This document shows positions 1-5,918 of a stretch of 12,242 bases of DNA, in pieces. Every line of letters starts with the position of its first letter. The first letter of the stretch is position 1. The stretch comes from Pseudopedobacter sp043763845. GTDB lineage: Bacteria; Bacteroidota; Bacteroidia; Sphingobacteriales; Sphingobacteriaceae. The stretch covers positions 1 to 12,242 of the forward strand of contig JAYULE010000105.1 of NCBI GenBank assembly GCA_043763845.1, written 5' to 3'. The translations under genes and the position numbers were made by a program. The notes under the pieces are model-generated. The model had not been told where the DNA came from and searched no databases. It worked only from the letters and a program-made list of their open reading frames with translations.

Positions 1-1364
1 TAAAAATCGAAAACAATTTCGCCCATTGGTATTTCAAATACCAATTCAACCCTGTCGGCAGTTAAGTACGATTGGTTTACTACAATACCCCTTTTTTGAA
101 TACAAAGCGACATTACAGGCCCCACAAACTCCGATTTTGTAATAATGTTGGCTTTTATAAACGGCTCTTCTACAAATTCTAACCTGCTTGGGTCGGGCAA
201 ATCAGATGGGTTATTTACATCAATTTCTTCGCCTTTGGTAGTGCGGGCTTTGTACGATACGTTGGGTACGGTAGTAATTACCGTCATATCAAATTCTCGT
301 TCTAAGCGCTCTTGGATAATCTCCATGTGCAGCATTCCCAAAAATCCACACCTAAAACCAAAGCCTAAAGCGGCCGAAGATTCGGGCTCAAAAACTATCG
401 AAGCATCGTTTAATTGCAATTTGTGCATTGCTTCTCGTAGCTCTTCAAACTCATCGGTATCAACTGGGTAAATTCCTGCAAAAACCATTGGTTTAACCTC
501 TTGAAAACCTTTAATAGGTTCGTTACTAGGCTTATCTTTATGCGTTATGGTATCGCCAACTTTTACCTCTCGGGCTTCTTTAATACCCGAAATTATGTAA
601 CCAACATCGCCAGTTTTTATAACATCTTTAGGTTTTTGTGTAAGTTTTAATGTACCTACTTCATCGGCAATATATTCTTTACCAGTAGCCACAAATTTTA
701 CTTTATCACCCTTGCGGATTTCGCCGTTAAGCACTTTAAAATAAGCAATTATGCCACGAAAAGAATTAAAAACCGAATCGAAAATTAAAGCTTGTAATTC
801 GCCATCGGGGTTGCCTTTTGGTGGCGGTACACGCTCAACTACGGCTCTTAATATATCATCAATACCTAAGCCTGTTTTACCCGATGCTGCAATAATATCT
901 TCTCGTTTACAACCTATTAAATCAATAATTTGGTCCTTTACCTCTTCGGGCATCGCCCCTGGCAAATCCATTTTATTTAAAATAGGAATAATTTCTAAAT
1001 CGTTTTCTAAAGCTAAATAAAGGTTGGATATAGTTTGCGCTTGTATACCTTGCGAAGCATCAACAATTAACAAAGCACCCTCGCAGGCTGCAATAGATCG
1101 AGAAACTTCGTACGAGAAATCTACATGGCCGGGCGTATCAATCAAATTAAAAATATAAGGTTGACCGTCTTGTATATAATCCATTTGTATGGCGTGGCTT
1201 TTTATGGTAATGCCTCGTTCACGCTCTAAATCCATATCATCAAGCAATTGTGCTTGTGCTTCACGCTGGGTAATGGTGTTGGTATATTCTAATAACCTAT
1301 CGGCTAGGGTGCTTTTACCATGGTCGATGTGTGCTATTATGCAAAAATTACGTATGTGCTTCAT
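1..1364 (-). CDS. lepA: Elongation factor 4 (LepA), C-terminus cut by window edge
   Basis: Ribosome-associated translational GTPase that back-translocates or remodels stalled ribosomes; cytoplasmic and inner-face. The 454 visible residues begin MKHIRNFCIIAHIDHGKS, the usual LepA start. The P-loop AHIDHGKS is at residues 11-18, the switch I GIT at 51-53, DTPGH at 76-80 and the G4 motif NKMD at 130-133. EF-G-like domains II, III and V follow. The family is about 595 residues long, so roughly 140 C-terminal residues, including the LepA-specific C-terminal domain, lie outside the window. The start is fixed by family alignment, and no Shine-Dalgarno is visible. An exact TAnnTTTG element (TATATTTG) ends only 6 bases before the ATG, so the mRNA may be leaderless or nearly so. 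The gene is clearly more GC-rich than the next three genes. Confidence 0.98.
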   Translation of the reverse strand, partial: MKHIRNFCIIAHIDHGKSTLADRLLEYTNTITQREAQAQLLDDMDLERERGITIKSHAIQMDYIQDGQPYIFNLIDTPGHVDFSYEVSRSIAACEGALLIVDASQGIQAQTISNLYLALENDLEIIPILNKMDLPGAMPEEVKDQIIDLIGCKREDIIAASGKTGLGIDDILRAVVERVPPPKGNPDGELQALIFDSVFNSFRGIIAYFKVLNGEIRKGDKVKFVATGKEYIADEVGTLKLTQKPKDVIKTGDVGYIISGIKEAREVKVGDTITHKDKPSNEPIKGFQEVKPMVFAGIYPVDTDEFEELREAMHKLQLNDASIVFEPESSAALGFGFRCGFLGMLHMEIIQERLEREFDMTVITTVPNVSYKARTTKGEEIDVNNPSDLPDPSRLEFVEEPFIKANIITKSEFVGPVMSLCIQKRGIVVNQSYLTADRVELVFEIPMGEIVFDF

Positions 1365-1370
1365 TTGGCG

Positions 1371-1378
1371 CAAATATA
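1371..1378 (-). promoter_or_regulatory. Putative lepA -7 promoter element
   Basis: On the minus strand this reads TATATTTG, an exact match to the Bacteroidota TAnnTTTG core. It lies six bases upstream of the lepA ATG, so transcription would start at or within a few bases of the start codon. No convincing TTTG -33 element was found at the usual spacing, which lowers confidence. Confidence 0.45.
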
Positions 1379-1495
1379 GATTTTTAAGCTTAAATAAGCT
1401 ATTGCTTTTTATTTGGGTTTATGGTTATAATTAAACAAATTCTGCGTAACATAATGCTTGGTAATAAAAATTATAATTAAAAGATATTAATATTA

Positions 1496-1595
1496 TTTAT
1501 ACACATTTTACACAATTTTATACAATTTACAATTATTGCGTTATAGTAAAAATTTTTACTAAAATTTCTTTATTATTGTATAACCAATTGTACAA
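1496..1595. repeat. Cluster of 10-base repeats and palindromes (possible operator)
   Basis: Degenerate units TTTATACACA, TTTTACACAA, TTTTATACAA and TTTACAATT follow each other at 10-base spacing from 1496 to 1534. A perfect 18-base palindrome, TAGTAAAAATTTTTACTA, lies at 1544-1561. TTATACAA (1518-1525) has its reverse complement TTGTATAA at 1576-1583, nearly centred on that palindrome. A further 8-base palindrome, TTGTACAA, is at 1588-1595. Helically phased repeats around a palindrome fit a regulator binding region, but AT-rich DNA makes such patterns easily by chance. Confidence 0.3.
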
Positions 1596-1657
1596 GTAAA
1601 ATTTAACCTTGCTTTTTACTTGTTTTTATTTACATTAATTTATCTAACTTATTTATT

Positions 1658-2455
1658 ATGAAAAAAGTAAAATTACTCACTATTTTAAATTTCCTGTTTT
1701 ATGTAGTTGCATTTTCCGTATCAATGCTTAGCCAGTTTAATTTTTTTAATAATCAAAACAATGCTCAAATTTCGGCGAAATATCAAACAGTATTTACTCC
1801 AGCGGGTATTACTTTTTCTATTTGGGGCTTAATTTACACCTTATTGTTTATTTTTGTTATTTACCATTTAATTCAATCAATTAAAAAAAGTGTGGATGAT
1901 GAAGCTAACCAGGCGGCAGAAAAAATTGGTTATTTGTTTATTTTAAACAATTTAGCCACAACTTTGTGGGTTTTTGCTTTTTCTTTTGAGCAAATTGGAG
2001 TTTCTTTATTATTAATGATAGTGCAATTAGTAACCTTAACTTTAATAATCATAAACCTTAAAATTTACAGGCCACATGCAAGTGTTGCGTCTCGTATTTT
2101 TACACAAATACCTTTAACCATTTATTTTGCATGGATTTGTGTTGCAACATTAGCAAACGCCAGTGTTTACTTTATTTCAATAAATTGGAATGGGAGTTTT
2201 AGTGAAAACAAATGGGCAATTATTTTAATATGGTTAGCCGTTGCTTTATCTGTATTTATGGATATTAAAAAGAAAAACCCTTATTTTGGTTTAGTAATAA
2301 TTTGGGCTTTATACGGTATATATTTAAAACTACATCCGTTTGATTACGAGATATATCGTGATGTTATTTTAACAACATGGGTTGCTTTGGCTATTGTTGG
2401 TTTAACAGTAATAATAAGATTTATTATAAATTTTATGAACCGGTCTTTCACGTAA
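1658..2455 (+). CDS. TspO/MBR-family (tryptophan-rich sensory protein-like) membrane protein, long form
   Basis: Predicted integral membrane protein of 265 residues with about seven hydrophobic segments. It carries the diagnostic block FTPAGITFSIWGLIY at residues 46-60, then FAWICVATLANAS at 157-169 and a Trp/Tyr-rich WALYGIYLK at 216-224, all hallmarks of the TspO-like superfamily. Classical TspO has about 155-180 residues and five helices; this longer form is known in bacteria but its ligand is not established. Family members bind porphyrins and other hydrophobic ligands, and a role in stress or pigment regulation is inference only. The ATG is preceded by AT-rich sequence without a Shine-Dalgarno. 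It is probably a single-gene transcript, because a terminator lies 60 bases downstream. Base composition is markedly AT-rich. Confidence 0.75.
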   Translation: MKKVKLLTILNFLFYVVAFSVSMLSQFNFFNNQNNAQISAKYQTVFTPAGITFSIWGLIYTLLFIFVIYHLIQSIKKSVDDEANQAAEKIGYLFILNNLATTLWVFAFSFEQIGVSLLLMIVQLVTLTLIIINLKIYRPHASVASRIFTQIPLTIYFAWICVATLANASVYFISINWNGSFSENKWAIILIWLAVALSVFMDIKKKNPYFGLVIIWALYGIYLKLHPFDYEIYRDVILTTWVALAIVGLTVIIRFIINFMNRSFT

Positions 2456-2514
2456 TGTTTTAGTATTATTTTAAATTATAATATTGATAAGAAATTTTAA
2501 TAGATTTTTAATTT

Positions 2515-2544
2515 GGGTAATTATTATATGATTACCCTTTTTTT
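2515..2544 (+). terminator. Intrinsic terminator after the tspO-like gene
   Basis: GGGTAAT (2515-2521) pairs with ATTACCC (2531-2537) around a 9-base loop, followed by seven T (2538-2544). It lies 60 bases after the stop codon of the tspO-like gene and before the acyltransferase, suggesting that the two are transcribed separately. Confidence 0.8.
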
Positions 2545-2582
2545 GTCTCGAATTTAAAATAGCAAAGCCAAATTATTAATTA

Positions 2583-2590
2583 TATTTTTG
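2583..2590 (+). promoter_or_regulatory. Possible -7 element of the acyltransferase gene
   Basis: TATTTTTG matches TAnnTTTG exactly and lies 26 bases before the ATG at 2617, behind the upstream terminator. The nearest TTTTG upstream is too far away to be a standard -33 element, so the call rests on the -7 match and position. Confidence 0.35.
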
Positions 2591-2616
2591 TTGAAATTTG
2601 ATATATTGTTAAATAA

Positions 2617-3477
2617 ATGCTTGAAAATTTCATTACAAGATTTTATATTTTTTGTTTAAAATTAGTTTCGTTATTGCCATTTTGGGTTTTATATTTATTA
2701 TCGGATTTTTTGTTTTTTATTTTATTTTATGTTTTAAAATACAGAAAAAAAGTTGTTGATGATAATTTACTTCATTCTTTCCCACAAAAAACAGCCCAAG
2801 AGCGAAAAGTTATTGCTAAACAATATTTTAGTTACCTAGCCGATTTAATTGTAGAAACTATTAAAATGATTTCTATTTCAGCATATAATGCTAAGAAGCG
2901 TTTTCATATTTTAAACCCCGAGCTGTTAGAAAGTTATGTTAATCAAGGAAGAAACATTACTGTAGTTGCAGGCCATTACGGCAATTGGGAAATGGCAAAC
3001 GTAGTTGGATTTTGTACAAACAAAAAAAAATTGGTAATTTATAAACCACTTACCAATAAAATTTTCGATCAGTTTTTAAACTCTGTACGTTCAAAATTTT
3101 CGGTGTTAATGGTTCCCATGAAAATGGTAATGAGAAAAATGGTTGAGTTAAGAAACGAGCCAACAATTTCGTTTTTTTTATGCGACCAAACTCCTGTGTA
3201 TCACGAGGCAAATTATTTTACCACTTTTTTAAATCAAAAAACCGCCGTATTTTTAGGTGTGGAGAAAATTGCAAAATCTACCAATAGTGTGGTGGTTTTT
3301 TGTAAAGTAAATTGCATAAAGAGAGGATATTATACTTGCGAGTTTATACCTTTAATTGACGAGCCTTTAAAAACTAAAGAGTTTGAAATTACAGAGAATC
3401 ACGTAAAATTTCTAGAAAATATTATTAACCAAGAACCTAAATATTGGCTTTGGTCGCACAAAAGGTGGAAGTTTTGA
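2617..3477 (+). CDS. Lipid A biosynthesis lauroyl/myristoyl acyltransferase (LpxL/HtrB family)
   Basis: Inner-membrane acyltransferase predicted to add a secondary acyl chain to the lipid A precursor, the membrane anchor of lipopolysaccharide. The 286-residue protein has an N-terminal hydrophobic anchor (about residues 10-40). The catalytic HX4E motif HYGNWE is at 120-125, DQTP at 190-193 and the C-terminal WLWSHKRW block at 277-284. All are characteristic of the LPLAT LABLAT group, and the length is normal for Bacteroidota members. Which acyl chain or position it serves cannot be read from sequence. It appears monocistronic: a terminator precedes it and a strong hairpin terminator lies 215 bases downstream, although that one may belong to a separate small RNA. 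Codons are extremely T/A-rich: bases 2641-2700 contain 10 G/C of 60. Confidence 0.9.
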   Translation: MLENFITRFYIFCLKLVSLLPFWVLYLLSDFLFFILFYVLKYRKKVVDDNLLHSFPQKTAQERKVIAKQYFSYLADLIVETIKMISISAYNAKKRFHILNPELLESYVNQGRNITVVAGHYGNWEMANVVGFCTNKKKLVIYKPLTNKIFDQFLNSVRSKFSVLMVPMKMVMRKMVELRNEPTISFFLCDQTPVYHEANYFTTFLNQKTAVFLGVEKIAKSTNSVVVFCKVNCIKRGYYTCEFIPLIDEPLKTKEFEITENHVKFLENIINQEPKYWLWSHKRWKF

Positions 3478-3624
3478 TGTGGATGAAGTTTATATAACTT
3501 TAGTTGTAAAATTTTTATTGAATTTTTAAAATGTTTTAAATTCAAATTATGGAATTATACCAACGATAGTTTTTTAGGTTGAGTTTATTATTTTTTTTAG
3601 TAATTTTTATTTTAAATATTTATG

Positions 3625-3632
3625 TACTTTTA
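3625..3632 (+). promoter_or_regulatory. Possible -7 element of a small RNA
   Basis: TACTTTTA differs from TAnnTTTG only in its last base. Transcription would begin near 3637-3640, which is exactly where a 7-base sequence able to pair with 3688-3694 begins. No clear TTTG -33 element is visible. Confidence 0.3.
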
Positions 3633-3636
3633 CATT

Positions 3637-3736
3637 ACCTAATCGTTTTGGACGTATCGAATAGATTATTTAGTATAATATGATTCATAGGTAAACAAAA
3701 TCCAATAAGTTATTACTTGTTGGATTTTGTTTTTTT
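3637..3736 (+). ncRNA. Candidate small RNA of about 100 nt ending in a strong terminator
   Basis: There is no open reading frame here, but the interval has the layout of an independent small transcript. It has a near-consensus -7 element just upstream and a possible closing stem, TTACCTA (3635-3641) with TAGGTAA (3688-3694). Adjacent ATC/GAT can extend that stem across a 3-base bulge. An 18-pair terminator with a U-run follows directly. The 3' half of the terminator is antisense to the frame-restored end of the nuclease-like gene on the minus strand. It may instead be only the 3' untranslated region of the acyltransferase mRNA. A 6S-like or antisense RNA is possible but not shown. Confidence 0.35.
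3693..3736 (+). terminator. Very strong intrinsic terminator
   Basis: A 13-pair perfect stem, AAACAAAATCCAA (3693-3705) with its complement at 3720-3732, continues through a T-G wobble and four more pairs (AAGT/ACTT) to a TATT loop at 3711-3714, 18 pairs in all. A T-run spans 3730-3736. It is oriented for the plus strand and may also stop minus-strand transcription of the nuclease gene, although no U-run follows on that side. Confidence 0.85.
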
Positions 3737-3767
3737 ATACATTGTGTGAAAAAACAGCCTGCTTGTT
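3713..3767 (-). pseudogene. Out-of-frame C-terminal remnant of the nuclease-like gene
   Basis: Read on the minus strand with one fewer A in the A10 run, this stretch encodes NKTSRLFFHTMYKKTKSNK and then TAA inside the terminator loop. LFFHTMYKK matches the last beta-strand pattern expected of this nuclease group, so the frame break is probably recent, an assembly or sequencing homopolymer error, or a slippage site. The intact 3' end overlaps the 3' arm of the terminator at 3720-3732. Confidence 0.5.
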
Positions 3768-4235
3768 TTATTTTTTTTTTGTGCTAGTAACTGTTCTTAT
3801 TTCTTTTACAACAATTTTTTTACCTTCTATTTCTTTTTCAAATTGTAATAATGGTAAACCAGTCTTATTCGTTTTTCCCGCAATTTTCACTTCATCAGGT
3901 TTCAAAATTACATCTATCATCACAATAAAATCTTGTTTTTGAATTGCAATTTGTCCTCTTTTTGATTCTGTTAACGGATTTCCGTGTTTTAAAATAGTAT
4001 GGCTAATTCCATAATTGTCAATAGTTATCACATAATTAAAAATATTGATATCGGTGGCCTCCAAAACCAAACGAGCTAAATAATCTGGCACAATACAAAT
4101 ATTTATTTTTTTATGAAACGGTAGTGGGTTTTCTAAACACTCATCATACAATTTCAGTATTTGCTCTTTTATTTTCTCTAAATCCAAAATTTGTTTTGTG
4201 AAGATTTTTGCGCTAAAACATCTGCTATTGTTCAA
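3768..4235 (-). CDS. Barnase/EndoU/colicin E5-D/RelE-like (PBECR-type) nuclease domain protein, probably frame-broken at its 3' end
   Basis: Residues about 60-155 resemble the phage and polymorphic-toxin RNase-fold domains of the PBECR group. ISHTILKHGN is at 77-86, with E90 and a RGQI segment (93-96). The 'IVMIDVILKPDEV' stretch lies at 104-116 and KKIVVKEIRT at 139-148. Such domains are predicted or known RNA-cleaving effectors; catalytic activity here is inference. The only in-frame start after the upstream stop is a weak TTG at 4235, so the N-terminus is uncertain. The frame closes in a run of ten A (3771-3780) as TKKK-stop. Dropping one A continues the frame to a TAA at 3713-3715 and adds a tail ending LFFHTMYKKTKSNK, whose TMYKK resembles the normal C-terminus of the family as I recall it. 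The full protein would be about 173 residues. No antitoxin gene is recognised beside it. Confidence 0.6.
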   Translation of the reverse strand: MNNSRCFSAKIFTKQILDLEKIKEQILKLYDECLENPLPFHKKINICIVPDYLARLVLEATDINIFNYVITIDNYGISHTILKHGNPLTESKRGQIAIQKQDFIVMIDVILKPDEVKIAGKTNKTGLPLLQFEKEIEGKKIVVKEIRTVTSTKKK

Positions 4236-4338
4236 ATATGGCTTTTATATATTCGAAATATACTATCAAAATAATTGAAATTATTGAAAGTAAAAATTTT
4301 GTTATTAAAAAAAGATTTTTTAAAAAGCTATCCAACAT
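4225..4338 (-). CDS. Possible 37-residue single-span membrane peptide
   Basis: The ATG at 4338 shares its A with the asnS stop codon (TAATG), an arrangement typical of translational re-initiation. The reading frame gives 37 residues, starting MLDSFLKNLF and containing a hydrophobic span of about 20 residues (9-28) rich in Leu/Ile, and stops with TAG at 4225-4227. Its end overlaps the TTG start of the nuclease-like frame by 11 bases, so the three frames could be co-translated in the order asnS, peptide, nuclease. No homologue is recognised. AT-rich DNA readily produces hydrophobic short frames, so this could be spurious. Confidence 0.25.
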   Translation of the reverse strand: MLDSFLKNLFLITKFLLSIISIILIVYFEYIKAIFEQ

Positions 4339-5774
4339 TAAAACTCTGCGCTTTTAGGAAATCTTGGAAAAGGAATTACGTCTCTTATATTTGTCATACC
4401 GGTTACAAATAGTACCAAACGCTCAAAACCTAAACCAAAACCTGCGTGTGGGGCGGTGCCAAATTTGCGTAAGTCAAGGTACCAATACAGTTCGTGTTGT
4501 GGTATGTGCATTTCTTCCATACGTTTGGTTAATAGCTCTAAACGTTCTTCGCGTTGCGAGCCTCCAATAATTTCGCCAATGCCTGGGAAAAGTATATCCA
4601 TTGCTCTTACGGTTTTTCCGTCTTCGTTTTGGCGCATATAAAACGATTTTACTTCTTTGGGATAATCGGTTAAAATTACTGGTTTTTTAAAATGTTTTTC
4701 TACTAAAAAGCGTTCGTGTTCGCTTTGTAAATCGGCACCCCAGCCTTCAATTGGGTATTTAAATTGTTTTTTTTGGTTTGGTTTCGATGCTTTTAAAATT
4801 TCAATAGCTTCAGTATAAGTTAGGCGTTCAAAATCGTTATCTAAACAAAATTGTAGTTTTTGTAATAGGTCTAGTTCGCTACGGTCGGCTTGAGGCTTGT
4901 TTTTTTCTTCTTCTAACAACCTTGTTTTTAAAAACGCTATTTCTTCGGCACAATTGCTTAATGCGTATTTGATTACGTATTTTAAAAGTGCTTCGGCCAG
5001 GTTCATATTATCTTCTAAATCGGCGAAAGCCACTTCGGGTTCAATCATCCAAAACTCTGCAAGGTGGCGAGTGGTGTTAGAGTTTTCGGCTCTAAAAGTT
5101 GGTCCAAAAGTATAAACCTCGCCTAAAGCCATTGCACCTAACTCGGCTTCTAATTGCCCAGATACGGTTAAATTTGCTGCCCGACCAAAAAAATCTTCCT
5201 TAAAATTTACTTCTCCGGTTTCGGTACGTGGGGTGTTGTCAAAATCTAAAGTGGTTACTTTAAACATTTCTCCGGCACCTTCGGCATCGCTTGCGGTAAC
5301 AATTGGGGTATGCATATATACAAAACCTCGTTGGTTAAAAAACGAATGTACGGCATAAGCCAAAGCGTGGCGTACTTTAAAAACAGCGTTAAAAGTGTTG
5401 GTTCTAAAGCGTAAATGTGCAATCTCTCTTAAAAACTCAAGGCTATGTTTTTTGGGTTGCAACGGAAATTTTTCGGCATCGCTATCGCCTAATATTTCTA
5501 CGCTATCTGCATTAATCTCAACGGTTTGTCCTTTACCAACCGAAGCTACCAAAGTACCTGTTGCGCTAAGGCTGGCTCCGGTGGTTATTCTTTTTAATAA
5601 GGTTTCGGGCAGGTTTTCGTAATCTAATACTATTTGTATGGTTTGCATGCAGCTACCATCGCTTAAAGCAATAAAACGGTTGTTTCTAAAAGTACGCACC
5701 CAACCCATTACGGTAACTTGTTGGCCAAAATTGGTTTCGGTAAGTAAATCTTTAATTTTATTTCTTTTAATCAT
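4338..5774 (-). CDS. asnS: Asparaginyl-tRNA synthetase
   Basis: Cytoplasmic class IIb aminoacyl-tRNA synthetase that charges tRNA-Asn with asparagine using ATP. The 478-residue product has an N-terminal OB-fold anticodon-binding domain (about 1-115). The class II motif 1 region is around 150-171, motif 2 FRAEN at 227-231 followed by SNTTRHLAEFWMIEPE, and motif 3 GFGLGFERLVLF at 445-456, with the end IRDVIPFPRFPKSAEF. The TTRHLAEFWMIEPE signature and length identify AsnRS rather than AspRS. The length is normal and the frame intact. The start at 5774 gives the expected MIKRNKIKDLL N-terminus. The gene lies 140 bases downstream of PBP1A in the same direction, but a -7 element in the gap suggests its own promoter. 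Confidence 0.98.
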   Translation of the reverse strand: MIKRNKIKDLLTETNFGQQVTVMGWVRTFRNNRFIALSDGSCMQTIQIVLDYENLPETLLKRITTGASLSATGTLVASVGKGQTVEINADSVEILGDSDAEKFPLQPKKHSLEFLREIAHLRFRTNTFNAVFKVRHALAYAVHSFFNQRGFVYMHTPIVTASDAEGAGEMFKVTTLDFDNTPRTETGEVNFKEDFFGRAANLTVSGQLEAELGAMALGEVYTFGPTFRAENSNTTRHLAEFWMIEPEVAFADLEDNMNLAEALLKYVIKYALSNCAEEIAFLKTRLLEEEKNKPQADRSELDLLQKLQFCLDNDFERLTYTEAIEILKASKPNQKKQFKYPIEGWGADLQSEHERFLVEKHFKKPVILTDYPKEVKSFYMRQNEDGKTVRAMDILFPGIGEIIGGSQREERLELLTKRMEEMHIPQHELYWYLDLRKFGTAPHAGFGLGFERLVLFVTGMTNIRDVIPFPRFPKSAEF

Positions 5775-5805
5775 TTTATGCTCTTGCTATGTATATTTTA
5801 AAGTT

Positions 5806-5813
5806 CAAAATTA
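5806..5813 (-). promoter_or_regulatory. Putative asnS -7 promoter element
   Basis: On the minus strand this reads TAATTTTG, an exact TAnnTTTG match, 31 bases upstream of the asnS start. This predicts a short leader of about 25 bases. The -33 position is AT-rich without a clear TTTG. Confidence 0.45.
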
Positions 5814-5891
5814 CAAACCTTATTGGGGATTTAAAATTTATTAGACTCAAGTTTAGTTGTAAATCCTATTAAAATGCCTTTCAATTTTGTT

Positions 5892-5918
5892 TTAGGTTAT
5901 AAAAATTTCTTAACCTAA
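5892..5918 (-). terminator. Hairpin overlapping the PBP1A stop codon
   Basis: TTAGGTTA (minus strand 5918-5911) pairs with TAACCTAA (5899-5892) around an 11-base loop, and the TAG stop codon lies in the stem. No U-run follows on the minus strand, so it is a weak terminator at best; it may instead stabilise the 3' end of the mRNA. Confidence 0.4.

Larger units (their letters stand above)
1365..1657. other. Divergent AT-rich intergenic region between lepA and the tspO-like gene
   Basis: No convincing gene is present in these 293 bases. They hold the lepA promoter element and, about 100 bases before the tspO-like ATG, a cluster of short repeats and palindromes listed separately. A weak -7-like TAACCTTG (1604-1611, one mismatch to TAnnTTTG) is the best promoter candidate for the plus-strand gene, but it lacks a well-spaced -33 element. 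Confidence 0.6.

Noticed and set aside
145..471. Plus-strand frames opposite lepA, asnS, PBP1A and the ATPase remnant
   Set aside because: All are shadows of strongly supported minus-strand genes and show low-complexity, Ser-rich translations typical of antisense frames.
1365..1657. CRISPR array or attachment-site interpretation of the 10-base repeats
   Set aside because: The units are too short and degenerate, have no spacers, and no cas or integrase gene is present.
3727..3942. Plus-strand 71-residue frame over the nuclease-like gene
   Set aside because: It is the antisense shadow of the nuclease-like domain, starts inside the terminator, and has no family resemblance.
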